64,000 bases of DNA from Odontocerum albicorne (Eukaryota > Arthropoda > Insecta > Trichoptera > Odontoceridae): NCBI GenBank assembly GCA_949825065.1, contig OX463848.1, positions 34,687,491 to 34,751,490 on the forward strand. The letters are read 5' to 3'. Shown here one piece after another: positions 52,105-61,615 of this stretch (position 1 is its first letter; every line of letters begins with the position of its first letter). Made by a program: the position numbers and the translations under genes. The notes under the pieces were generated by a model, which did not search any database, was not told where the DNA came from, and worked only from the letters and a program-made list of their open reading frames with translations.

Positions 52105-52452
52105 CTCGTCATTGTCGTTGCTGGGCCTCATACGAGTAGTCGAGGATCTCCTCACCATTACAACGTCAATTTTAGTTGGAAATCGATGTGGTTTTACGTG
52201 AGTGAGCCGTTGCACACCAGCAAACTCACTGGTCACACCGCTGTACTGGATCCAAAAGCACAACGAAGTGAGACCTCTATGTTTCTTCCCTCTTTTTTGA
52301 AAGAATAGATATGATCGAAATCATAGGTATCCTAATAGCTCCAAATACTTGGCGGAAAATATGCCTATGTCATTCGAGGGGAGTAGCACAGCGCGGGGTT
52401 CTAACCAGTGTATTTCCTCATGGAAGTCATTACGTTACCGTGTGACCATGCA
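52105..52452 (-). repeat. SINE2
   Basis: The minus strand reads GTGCATGGTCACACGGTAAC (A box), GGTTAGAACCCCGCGCTGTG (B-box region), CTACTCCCCTCGAATGACAT, TCGATCATATCTATTC, GGTGTGCAACGGCTCACTC and the CGACTACTCGTATGAGGCCC end, with an octamer insertion. Confidence 0.8.
52131..52138. repeat. TACGAGTA footprint inside SINE2 (clearest empty-site case)
   Basis: This copy reads GGGCCTCATACGAGTAGTCG. Sister copies read GAGCCTCGTAGTCGAGG (55690), GGGCCTCGTAGTTCTGG (50575) and, as complement, GGGCTTCGTAGTC (23027). TA is replaced by TA-CGAG-TA with no other gap. Confidence 0.85.
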
Positions 52453-52689
52453 CATTATCAAAGAAATAAAAGCTTACATGAAGAGGCAACTACATATGCA
52501 TATGTTTAGCGCATGAGTATTGTTGGCAGAACAATTCGTGTACCAGACTGGGACACTTTTTAAAGGTACAATTTTTATTGTTGGATTAGAATTGAAGACA
52601 AAACCACCATGCTTGAGTCACGCGTCATACAAACTAGGTCCAAGGTGTTCGTCAATTTCAAGTGAGTAAATAATCTTCATTTAAAAATA

Positions 52690-52800
52690 GCAAAGTTTTA
52701 GAAAATTTGCAAGAGCTTTTCACATAGCAATAAACCTGGCGAGCTGTACTATGAGTATATAACATACAACGAAAGTGTGATGCAATACAATAATACAAAA
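52690..52800 (+). repeat. SINE1 tail
   Basis: TTTGCAAGAGCTTTTCACAT, AGCAATAAACCTGGCGAGCT, GTACTATGAGTATATAACAT. TATGAGTA at 52750 looks like a decayed footprint, since the tail at 48818 reads TGTACTATATACAAC. Confidence 0.6.
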
Positions 52801-52999
52801 AAAAACAGCGATAACACTAAAATATATTTTTATGTAAATCTTTCATCATTCTTTCTTTCTATGAATGAATCATTTCATAGCTCTTTTCTTCATCTTAAGT
52901 TTTGCATTTTCTTTCAATAGGTATTTTTTGCTAAAACCCTTATTCAATCATACATTATTTTTATACATAATGTATTGTAAAACTCTGTCGTTTAATATA

Positions 53000-53933
53000 C
53001 GAGGCATATCCAGAAAGTAAGTGTACTGAATTTTTGTAGGTTACAATTTTTTTTATTTAAACAAAAAAATTACGTGGTTACCGTAGTACATATGTAAGCT
53101 ATTTTTCGACATAGTCGTCATTCCTCTCAATGCAGGTGGTGAAGCGGGGTATCAACTTTTTGATGCCTTCCTCGAAGTAGTTTCCCGCCAACCTCTCCGT
53201 CCACTTCTAAACCTCATCCTTTACCTCCTCGTCGGTTGAAAACCTTTTCCACCCATGTGCAGCTTCAGGGAGGTAAAGAGATAGTAATCTGAAGATGCTA
53301 GGTCAGGGGAATGCGCGGGATGGTTCAGGACATCCCATTTAAACGAGGCGAGCAGTTCCTTCCTGGCGTTGGCCGTGTGTGGTCTGGCATTGTCGTGCAG
53401 CAGGCAGACTCCCTTTGTCAGCAGGCAGACTCCCTTTGTCAGCATGCCTCTCCTCTTGTTCTGAATCGCCCTCCGCAATTTTTTTAGGGTCTCACAGTAT
53501 CTAGCAGAGTTGATGGTCTCCCCTTGAGGCATATATTCAATTAAAATTATGCCTTGACAGTCCCAAAACATGGATGCCATGATTTTCTTGGCTGAAATTG
53601 TGGTTTTGAACTTTTTGGCGGAGGGTGAAGAGGTGTGACGTGACCGTTTTTAAACTCGCGACACCACTTGTACACACTCGTACGATTTATAGCTTTATCA
53701 CCATATGCAGTTTTCACCTCATTATAAACCTCAACCGGAGGTTTTCTCTTGCAAACGAGATAACGGATGACGCCGCGTATTTCGCACTTGGCGGGAGATT
53801 GGATTGACATTTTTCACGAAACGTGTTGTCGCGTCGGAAGGGTCAGGCTACACGGAAGTGTAGCCAACATGTCGAAAATAAAATCCATCCGGTCGTGAGA
53901 GCCTCAGTACACTTACTATCTGGATACGCATAG
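53000..53933 (-). mobile_element. Internally deleted DD34D mariner
   Basis: TA at 52998-52999 and 53934-53935. Left end CGAGGCATATCCAGAAAGTA, right end (complement) CTATGCGTATCCAGATAGTA; the inverted repeats are about 30 bp. Length 934 bp against about 1.3 kb for intact mariners. A transposase relic lies on the minus strand. Confidence 0.9.
53221..53810 (-). pseudogene. Mariner transposase relic
   Basis: From ATG 53810: CEIRGVIRYLVCKRKPPVEV, YNEVKTAYGDKAINRTSVYK, WCREFKNGH is the first helix-turn-helix. A deletion then removes the second DNA-binding motif and the first catalytic aspartate, shifting the frame. A second frame, 53580 to 53221, reads MASMFWDCQGIILIEYMPQG, LLHDNARPHTANARKELLAS and HSPDLASSDYYLF. 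The second and third aspartates are 34 residues apart, as in mariners (DD34D). A 21-bp tandem duplication repeats TKGVCLL. Cannot be active. Confidence 0.92.
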
Positions 53934-54224
53934 TATTACACAACCTGCCAATATCTGCCAACTCACAAGAAATATGTAAAAGATGACTGGAACCCTCTTT
54001 AACCTCTTCAGACCTGAATTAATTATTTTTTCTTGTGAGTGTATTATTTACACTAAATGCGCCAAACATCATATTATTTAGGATAGATGGCGCCCAAAAC
54101 GTTAAAAGTCGATAATATAGGAGATCCCACACTTCATTTGTTATCATTGGAAACAGAAATATACTACAAAGTTGTTTACAAAGTGCATTTGCGCTCTGTG
54201 TCCATTATAATGGATTCCAGATCT

Positions 54225-54315
54225 AAAGGAGTTAAAATAAGTAGGACTCTAATAGGAATTGAACTCGTTAACCACGGGCTGAAAGACAGGCGTCTTGCCA
54301 ACTAAAATACGAAAG
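54225..54315 (-). repeat. SINE1 head
   Basis: The minus strand reads TTTTAGTTGGCAAGACGCCT, GTCTTTCAGCCCGTGGTTAA, CGAGTTCAATTCC. Confidence 0.65.
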
Positions 54316-54837
54316 TCTTATATGTAACATACACGTATACACGCAACGCTGTAATGTTTCGCAATTTTATTTCTTCCGCATTTTTCTTTCTTTCATAGCT
54401 TTTTAACCCCGTATAAGTTTCGCTTACATATTCAAAGGTTGAGACCAGGATTCTATTATGTGCAGCAAGATTTGCCTCTCTTGAAATGCTCCGATCGTTA
54501 AACACAGTGTATAACCCTCCAATCACCTTATTGTCTGTTGCTATTATTTTTACACTGTTAGACATATCAACTTCAAGATATAGCGTATAATTACTGTTCA
54601 GGCTGCACACTCAGTCACTTTTTATCTATACCCATAAAGTTTATTGAAAAATTTAAATGGACTGTAATCCTTTTTATTTTAATTATCTTAGTTGGAATTT
54701 TAATTGCGATTTAATGAAATTTACAGCTTCATTATAATTATCAAGTCTCAATTAATTATCTATGAATCATTAAACTTTATTTCTTGTTCTCTCAAAATTA
54801 TATTATTAATCTGTAATAAATCGTATTAATTAAAAGT
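54316..54837. other. No gene seen
   Basis: A 102-codon minus ORF at 54302-54610 has no recognised motif; the rest is AT-rich. Confidence 0.35.
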
Positions 54838-55140
54838 TATCCCTCCCTTAATGAATTTTGGGTATCAAGCAGATTGCTCCCCACTCCAGTGGCACGGTGT
54901 GGTGTCTGTAATGCTGGCTTGTACCAGAGGGAGGGAGGGGAGCAGTGACTAACGTGCTTTATGACCCCCCGGGGACCCGACTCGCCCCCCCCCCTCCGTA
55001 TTCGAGGATGAACGCCCCTGGAGTGACGTGATTTCTGCTGTCGATGCAGTAATCGACTGGTATTTGCAGGAACGAGGCACCACTTCTGACACCACAAACC
55101 AATTATTATTGCTTAAATAAATTTATTTACTTATTTACAA
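54838..55140 (+). other. GC-rich block ending in a 36-codon ORF and AATAAA, possible LINE 3' end
   Basis: After a pyrimidine run (54980-54997) the plus strand is open: VFEDERPWSDVISAVDAVID, WYLQERGTTSDTTNQLLLLK, stop at 55118. AATAAA overlaps the stop and an ATTT-rich run follows. This looks like the last codons and 3' end of a retrotransposon. A terminal host exon with acceptor AG at 55005-55006 is the alternative. Confidence 0.35.
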
Positions 55141-55370
55141 TTGTTTTTTTTAAACAAATTGGAGTTGCTTTATATCGTTGTACAAAACACACACTATATC
55201 ATCTCATTTTTGAGTAAATTGTTTGTTTATCTTTTAGTATACACGTACACAACTCTCGCCTCACCCACATCTATGCATCTCGTTTTACATGCTCTTGCTA
55301 TTAGAAAATTAAAGGTGTAAAGTCCTATTATTCATCGCGTGCTCAATGCTGAGCCTCGTGGTCTTTTTCT

Positions 55371-55514
55371 TTATTTGGAACTTGATGCATCATTTTTTCT
55401 CCGTCTTTTTCGGCCCTGTGCCATATTAAATGCAGCGTTTAAAGAGGTTCTTATTAACTCCTTTATTTCATCTGTCCTGCTTATAGAAGACCTTCTTCTT
55501 AAATGTGTAGTAGC
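55371..55514 (-). other. Unassigned 47-codon basic ORF, possible exon
   Basis: Open without ATG: THLRRRSSISRTDEIKELIR, TSLNAAFNMAQGRKRRRKND, ASSSK, stop. The composition looks protein-like, with a basic cluster near the end as in nuclear proteins. No splice acceptor with a good pyrimidine tract is visible. It could be a retrotransposon remnant. Confidence 0.2.
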
Positions 55515-55682
55515 TCAAAATATTTCGGTATTAAATTATTTTGTTGAATATTTATCCCTGAACCATAGTTCCAACTGAATGAAATAAGTTAAGATGGCGG
55601 AAAACTCTAGTAATTTTGGGTGTGTGTCCTATTAAATTGATGATATCTTGACGTACAATTTTTTCTATTAAATTGGGTAATA

Positions 55683-56072
55683 AATCGTTGAGCCTCGTAG
55701 TCGAGGATCCCTTCGCCATTTCAATATCAATACAGTTGGAAATCGAAGTGTGCCATGGAGATTTGTTTCTTACTTTATTTATTTTCATTAAGTGAATGAC
55801 CCGTTGCACACCAGCAAACTCACCGGCCATACCGCTGTACTGGATCTGATGACACACTGAAGTAAGGCGATCGGGGCAAACCGGCATGTTTTTTCCTCTT
55901 TTTTAAGATATTAGATATGATCGAAGTCAAAGGTATTATTATACCCCCAAATAGTAGGCGGGAAAATTCCTATGTCATTCGAGGGGAGTAGCACAACGTG
56001 GGGTTCGAACTGACGATCTTCCGCACGGAAGTCCATTACGTTACCACGTGACCATGCACCTCATAGTTAATA
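55683..56072 (-). repeat. SINE2, complete copy
   Basis: The minus strand reads TGCATGGTCACGTGGTAACG (A box), GACTTCCGTGCGGAAGATCG, TCAGTTCGAACCCCACG (B box), CTACTCCCCTCGAATGACAT, CGATCATATCTAATATC, an A run, TTACTTCAGTGTGTCATC, GAGTTTGCTGGTGTGCAACG, GGTCATTCACTTAATG, GGGATCCTCGACTACGAGGC. It is about 390 bp. The 111-codon minus ORF here is a reading of the SINE body. Confidence 0.85.
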
Positions 56073-56094
56073 TAATTTGTTTATTTTTATTTAT

Positions 56095-56555
56095 TTATTA
56101 CACATGGCAAGAAATATACATAATGTGAATGTGATGGAATACAAGTAGCCTGAACGAGTGTACTTGTTTTTGCTAAATAATTAGTATAAGAATTGTTATC
56201 TAGTTATAAGTAGTATGTGGGTGTTAATTATTTCTAAGAAATCGTTTATTAAGATTGTAAAAAATAAAAATAAAATGACATGTAGGAAAATAAGATTAAG
56301 TAAGTTCATAAAGTATAACATATAATTAAGATTAGTTAAGTAATAAATTTGTATATAGGTATGGCCTTGACAAATGTTTGTACAATATATTACTTTGTTT
56401 AATAAAAAAATATATATGTATACATCATTTGCGAAAAAACAACAGGTAATTTAATTTTGACCTACAATTTTAATGGATCTGGGTTTGTTGCCTTTCATTT
56501 GTCGTGTCCCCAGTAAACTAGGCTTTTGCCTGTATCGCACTGAGGAATAATGAAT
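56095..56555 (-). repeat. R2 repeat, interrupted by about 280 bp
   Basis: CATGGCAAGAAATATACATA at 56104 continues after about 280 bp as ATACATCATTTGCGAAAAAA, CAACAGGTAATTTAATTTTG, GGATCTGGGTTTGTTGCC. ATACAT(A/C)AT at both joins may be a target duplication. The inserted part shares AAGAATTGTTATCTAGTTAT with 12103-12125. Confidence 0.5.
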
Positions 56556-57564
56556 ATTGAAAATAAAATACCTCACTTTTCCCGTAGTAAATAAATCATC
56601 TCTTATCTTTAATTTGATAAATAGGATAGTAAAATGTTAATTCAGTAGTTTAAACCAATCTGTTAAAAATCTACCCAAAAATAAGGATACGGTGTATTTT
56701 TACGATCACAAAATACTCGATTCAATTTATAATATAATTTAAACACAGTAATTTGTGATGATTTGGCGTTTGAGTTAATTTATATTTTAAATATATTTAC
56801 AGTTTCTTAAGGGTGAATCGTTTTTTTATTATTGCATATTCTTAAAGTTTAGACCTTTAAGAATATGTTCTCAAAAGGAAATTTTAAATTCTCAATATTT
56901 ACGAAGTTATAGCTATAAATGAGGCAGCAATTACGCCGCACCGAAATGACTCAGACCATAATTTTAAAACTTTAAACGCGTTTTTCTCCAAACTACTTTT
57001 TTCGACTTGGTCGACATTAAATATCAAGTTCTATTCAACTAATTGCTTTTAAATTTGGTATAAAACTTTAATAAATGTTTTTATATCGTTCCTACCTTGA
57101 AAAATTCAAAACTATTTTTTTTACTATTTTTAAAAATTTAAAAAAAATGGTCAAAAAATTGACCGCCATTTCACGATTTTTTTGTTTATTTGGTACCAAT
57201 TATAACGACATTATTTTTTATCAACAAACTGTGTATGATTTTTGTTTCAAATTTACAAAAAGGTTTCAATCATGTCGACCAGTTTACCCCCCTTTTTTTT
57301 ACGACAAAATATGTTATAACAGCTGATAAAATCTTAAATTTTCAATATTCTTTTTCAAAATTTTTTTTTGTACATTCTCAAATCATCAATAAACAAACTG
57401 TAAAAAAATGATCAGGAAAAAAAATGTATTTTTTTTATTTAGTCTTAAAAAACGCCCGAAATTCACGCCTCTAGAGAAAAACTCTTTTACATAGATTATT
57501 GAACTAAAATATTTCTTGGCAACATTCAATTTATTTCTTAAACTTATGAGATATTTCAAGTACT
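56556..57564. other. 1 kb AT-rich, no gene
   Basis: ORFs at 57075-57326 and 57190-57411 are phenylalanine and lysine rich readings of AT-rich DNA. Confidence 0.4.
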
Positions 57565-57750
57565 GTCATACGATTTTGAAAGAAGGAAACTAAAAAAGTC
57601 ATAAAAATCGTAGTTGCATTAAAAGGTGTATGGATGTATAATAGAAGAGACGAAATATGTGTGACGAGACATGAAAGTCTAGCTTTCTGTCCTCCTTACC
57701 TATCCCGATAGGGAACTAATGCAATGGTTATTATGTATGTGTGTATTAGC
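57565..57750 (+). repeat. LINE-B 3' terminus
   Basis: GATTTTGAAAGAAGGAAACT, GGTGTATGGATGTATAATAG, AAGAGACGAAATATGTGTGA, and the end TTACCTATCCCGATAGGGAA followed by TATGTATGTGTGT. Confidence 0.65.
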
Positions 57751-57824
57751 TATTACTATTTTAAAATTTAACGTGTAAGTACTAAAATTTAATAAACGTA
57801 TAGTAATAGAAAAATGAAATAAAA

Positions 57825-57985
57825 CAAAGGACCAAAGGATTTCAATGCAAACAGTGCCTAATAAAGGGGTCCACACAACTAGTGGCATTCTGATTACTGG
57901 CCCTCGTCCCTCGGGAGCCGCTCCGGAGAGAAGTCAGATGGGGTCCTCAAAGGACAAAGCGGGGAGAGGACTTCAATTATTGAAC
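57825..57985. other. GC-richer island, unassigned
   Basis: GGCCCTCGTCCCTCGGGAGC, CGCTCCGGAGAGAAGTCAGA. No ORF over 50 codons and no repeat match in the window. Confidence 0.25.
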
Positions 57986-58229
57986 TCATTATTACAAACA
58001 TTCAAATCTTGATGACAGACTTCCGAGTGATTGAAACCGACAAATTATTATTTTCAATTAATTTTTAATTAATGTTTACGAGGATATTATTCCAAATTTA
58101 TTTTTATTTTATAAGTTTATATTCTATTGTATGAACAGGAAACAATGTAAGTGATGCACTTAACGCAGGTTACAATAATTGTGTTTTAAAAAATAGCTAC
58201 ACGATAATGCATATTACTCGTATATTGTA

Positions 58230-58595
58230 TATTGACGTATGGAAGTAAAACTTAGACTTTAATCAAACCCTCACGATTTCCACATATATTTGCACTATAT
58301 ATAATATTTGTTTTGTAAATATTTCTAAGCTGAATAAAAAATTAACAATACATAATAGTGTGTTGATGCCCACCTTCATGTACAAAAGTGGTTGGACTTT
58401 GCAGATGGATGGAAAAAAGGAAGAATTAAGCGGAGATATGTGCATTAATGTTAATTAATGAATGGATTAAGATGATTTGGACAGAGTGGAGAAAATGAAT
58501 AACGAAAGAATGACTATGCGAATAGTCAGAAGTGCAAGATGTACGTGGCTGGACCAAGCGGACCAGATTTTGAAAAAGGAAATATATAAAGTATG
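58230..58595 (+). mobile_element. LINE-B fragment
   Basis: ATTGACGTATGGAAGTAAAA start (LYGSET region), later GATTAAGATGATTTGGACAG, AATAACGAAAGAATGACTA, GTACGTGGCTGGACCAAGCG, GACCAGATTTTGAAAAAGGA. The region between is AT-rich and not clearly part of the element. Confidence 0.55.
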
Positions 58596-58609
58596 CATGT
58601 ACAATGTGA

Positions 58610-58715
58610 CAATCTCTTCAAACCAACTAGAAAAGCGTCAAACAATTCTTACTTGAAAAACAGACAAGAACCTTTTTTAAAAAAATCTGGCTACCAACGG
58701 AAATCGACACAAAAC
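58610..58715 (-). repeat. SINE1 3' part
   Basis: The minus strand reads GATTTCCGTTGGTAGCCAGA, a run of T/A, TCTTGTCTGTTTTTCAAGTA, and TAGTTGGTTTGAAGAGATTG. Confidence 0.6.
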
Positions 58716-59520
58716 TGAACACAAAGAATTTATTTTTGTGTTTGGTCCTTTTTGCATTATTTCAATAGAATTGTTTTCTTAAGTAAATTAAATCAATATA
58801 AAATTTCGATTCATGTTTAATCTCGAGCACCCTGAAGAAAAAATTTAACAGGCTTCTGGAACGGAATAAAAATGTACAGCAATGGAATATGTTTTCAACG
58901 TCAATATAGATATTTATTTTTTTAATAAATACAACCTTTTTAACATAAAAAAAATTATATTAATATCGTTCGAAAGTTAATCAAATGGGCGTCGCATCTT
59001 GCTATTAGATTTTGGAGATTAAAGTTATCACATTTTAAAAAACCAATTGATTTTTCTTTCCATAAGACGCACTTATTAAACTTTCTCAGAAAAAAATACT
59101 TAAAATTTGGTTGCGTCTTATGCTACGAAGTATGTCTTATGCTCCGAAGGTAGGTGTTACGTGGTAATAGGTCCCTGTAGAGAATAATTTAAACTTCCAA
59201 AATAAATATTGTGCACGCATTTTTTTTTTTGTAATGTATGCATTTATTTCATTTTAATATATCCGTATTATATTTTTTATTCCCTCCTTTTACTTATTTT
59301 AACATAAGTTAGCATATTTTATATTTTTCCTATACCCATTGAATCAATCCATGTTAATTTGACAGTTCATTCAGCGCGCAAAACAAATACAGACGTCCGA
59401 CACCACCGATAAATCGGCTTAAACTGAAGCGTTGGCTCGCTCGTGAATTAAGTTAAATTTTTTTATGTCCATATATGGGCATTATGGACATTGCCCGATA
59501 ATAACATAATATGAAAAATG
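58716..59520. other. Mostly featureless; MITE-like fragment at 59055-59150
   Basis: CATAAGACGCACTTATTAAA and, inverted, GGTTGCGTCTTATGCTACGA, TGTCTTATGCTCCGAAG form an imperfect inverted repeat like pogo-type MITE ends (GCGTCTTATG...CCGAA). Confidence 0.35.
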
Positions 59521-59522
59521 AC

Positions 59523-59710
59523 AGTGCCGAGACAAATAACAGTACCAAGACAAATGATAGAACCTAGACAAGTGACAATGCCGAGACAAATGTAGCGTCG
59601 AGACAATTGTCAGTGCCGAGACAAGTGACAGTGCCGAGACAAATGATAGTGCCGGGACAAGTGTCAGTACCGAGAAAAGTGTCAGTGCCGAGACAAGTGA
59701 CAGTGCAGAG
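59523..59710. repeat. 18-bp minisatellite, about 10.5 units
   Basis: Unit AGTGCCGAGACAAGTGAC. Units start at 59523, 59541, 59559, 59577, 59594, 59612, 59630, 59648, 59666, 59684 and 59702. One unit lost a base. TGA and TAG variants stop all frames. Confidence 0.95.
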
Positions 59711-60029
59711 GTGAATTAATATGAACTGAATACTACTGGTGCAAGTTAGAGTTATAAAAATTAAGATTTTAAAATATTTTTGTATAGTAAAACATTATTT
59801 TCTGAAAATTGCCTTATAAATTTGATACGCGTCTTAAAGTTTGAAAATTACAGGAAATGTTTCTCTATATTAAATTGTCATAATTTCAAAAACAGCGATC
59901 GGAAGCTGCTTGCCTTACAAAATATACATCAAAATAAAATGACTATTTGTACTACACAATAGTAACCTTCGCTGTCAATTTGCCACGTGTCCAGGTAAAA
60001 ACATCCACTTAGCTTCTGAAAACACACAA
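59711..60029. other. No feature seen
   Basis: AT-rich sequence. Confidence 0.4.
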
Positions 60030-60260
60030 TGGTGGATGGCTGGCGATAGAACCCCGACTCCCAGGCAGGAAGAGAGACGAGCAGGAAGTCCGCCACTTCA
60101 GGCTAATGGATGGTGGGGCAGTGACCAAACACCACTTGACACCTCTGTAAGTGGATTACTTTGTGGGATTCCCCCATCCTTGACAAAAGAAAGGATGGTA
60201 AAATTTTTACCCTTTAATAAGAAACAAAAAAATTTAAAAAATCTTGAAACAGGAAAAATC
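60030..60260 (+). other. Unassigned 80-codon ORF, GC-rich front
   Basis: MAGDRTPTPRQEERRAGSPP, LQANGWWGSDQTPLDTSVSG, LLCGIPPSLTKERMVKFLPF and a lysine-rich end. The part 60040-60190 is much richer in G and C than the flanks, as expected of a retrotransposon fragment. Family unknown. Confidence 0.25.
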
Positions 60261-60284
60261 GACGAAGTTAAGTTCTAACCTTTG

Positions 60285-60475
60285 TGGTCAAATTTATTAC
60301 GTGCCTGTTTTTTTAATCAAAGAGTTGCGGATTCCATTCCGTACATTTATATATTTTATTTTCAAAAGGGTCAAACTAGTTTTCTTATAAGACCTCTTAA
60401 ACATATTTGTATTGTAGTTATCTGGTACCGATACAGTCGCCAGGTTGAACTCTCAACAACAAAATATCAATAATA
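60285..60475 (+). repeat. SINE1, decayed
   Basis: AACCTTTGTGGTCAAATTTA at the A-box side, GTTGCGGATTCCATTCCGTA at the B-box side, TTATAAGACCTCTTAAACAT, ATTTGTATTGTAGTTATC and GATACAGTCGCCAGGTTG. Confidence 0.5.
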
Positions 60476-60484
60476 GTAAAAGGG

Positions 60485-60545
60485 CAATATATATAGCGAC
60501 GTTTAGAGAGCAAACTTTGTTCAATGGCACTCGAACTCTTGTAGA
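60485..60545 (+). repeat. R4 repeat
   Basis: GCAATATATATAGCGACGTT, TAGAGAGCAAACTTTGTTCA, ATGGCACTCGAAC. Confidence 0.55.
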
Positions 60546-60857
60546 ACCTGTCTTGTAGAACCAACGACTGGAACTCAACTGATGTTCAAAAATGGCCATG
60601 CAAAATACGTCATTTTCGTTCGGACAACTTAATATATTTGATACTTGTGATTTGAGTATTTGCAAGGATATAAAGGTTTCAGCTGAGTGTTTTAGTATTT
60701 AGGATAAATATATGAAATTGTGATTAAGGTATGAGATCAATTCATTACAGGCCTTGCCTAGTGAATTATTCTCTATATTCACAAAAATATAACAATCCAC
60801 AAATAATTATTATGTACTTTTTTATATTTTTTGTCTCTCTGTTTTATTGAAACTATG
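60546..60857. other. No feature seen
   Basis: AT-rich sequence. Confidence 0.4.
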
Positions 60858-60859
60858 TA

Positions 60860-61322
60860 CAGTGGAACCTCGGTTATATAACTTTGTTTTAATTCGGTTC
60901 TTGGACATAATTCAGTTCTCGAGCGTACATTTTCAAAGATAGCGCCATATCTCACTTCAGAAAGCAATTAAAACGCAGTCAAAAGCTTACGTCATTGGGT
61001 AGGTTTTTAGTGAGACAGGAAAGAAAAAGAACCCGAGGACAGTCATCTGACGTTTTATGCAAGGTGACTTTCTTTACAAAAAATAACATCTCTCTTACTC
61101 TCCACCTGCTTTACCACCTTCCACTTACGTCAGCAGCTCTCCTCTGTATAGGTTAAGTGTAATTAATTTTTCGTTTATTTAAGCTATGTCACCGCGCTGT
61201 GTATTTTGATGGTCTGGAACGGATTAATCTAAATTATGGGGAAAATTTATGCGGTTTTCGAACAAATAGGTTTTCGAAGAGTCTTCTGGAATGGATTAAG
61301 TTCAAAAACCGTGGTTCCACTG
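60860..61322. mobile_element. Pogo/Tigger-type MITE, TA-flanked
   Basis: CAGTGGAACCTCGGTTATAT at the left and, inverted, CAGTGGAACCACGGTTTTTG at the right, with TA at 60858-60859 and 61323-61324. The inner parts (TTAATTCGGTTCTTGGAC and its partner) also pair loosely. CAGTGGAACC(T/A)CGGTT is a well-known Tigger/pogo end. 463 bp, non-coding. The right TA is the first two bases of the octamer at 61323. Confidence 0.85.
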
Positions 61323-61489
61323 TACTCGTATATTATGTATAGTAAATAAATAAAAGTAAAACAAGTTAGAAAAAAATACATTTGCATTTTTCGAGAATGC
61401 ATTGCATATAAAGTATCCAATTACTTGATAGTCAATTCAGTTAAATAATTCATTAATGACGTCATCAATTCTAGGCTTTGATATCTTAA

Positions 61490-61615
61490 TCTTCCCGCCA
61501 TTTTCTAGTGGTGGCACTTACGTAGCGAGTGATATTCCACTTCCGGCGCGGCCATTACGTTCCATTTGCCGCCATTTCCAGCCAACTTCCGGTATCACTT
61601 AAGCACGCTATACAT
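61490..61615 (-). promoter_or_regulatory. Possible housekeeping promoter and first exon (ETS, YY1 and E2F-like sites)
   Basis: On the minus strand: ACCGGAAGTT (ETS-like, near 61592), AAATGGCGGC (YY1-like, near 61570), GCCGGAAGTG (ETS-like, near 61540) and AAATGGCGGGAAG (E2F-like, near 61500). Between them ATG at 61565 opens MERNGRAGSGISLA, followed at 61522/61521 by CTAC^GTAAGT, a consensus 5' splice site. An upstream ATG in the YY1 site gives a 6-codon ORF. GC-rich patch in AT-rich DNA. If real, exon 2 lies left of 61500. No such exon was identified. Confidence 0.4.

Noticed and set aside
53000..53933. CGAGG-ended mariner as the source of the TACTCGTA footprints
   Set aside because: Not excluded, but mariner excision usually leaves three terminal bases, and the observed four-base CGAG core fits the Minos type better.
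55552..55887. 111-codon minus-strand ORF (MPVCPDRLTSVCHQIQYSGM...)
   Set aside because: Lies inside a SINE2 copy; the same body sequence recurs in the other SINE2 copies with stops.
60858..61324. Promoter signals in the GC-balanced patch 60890-61290
   Set aside because: The patch is inside a TA-flanked pogo-type MITE.
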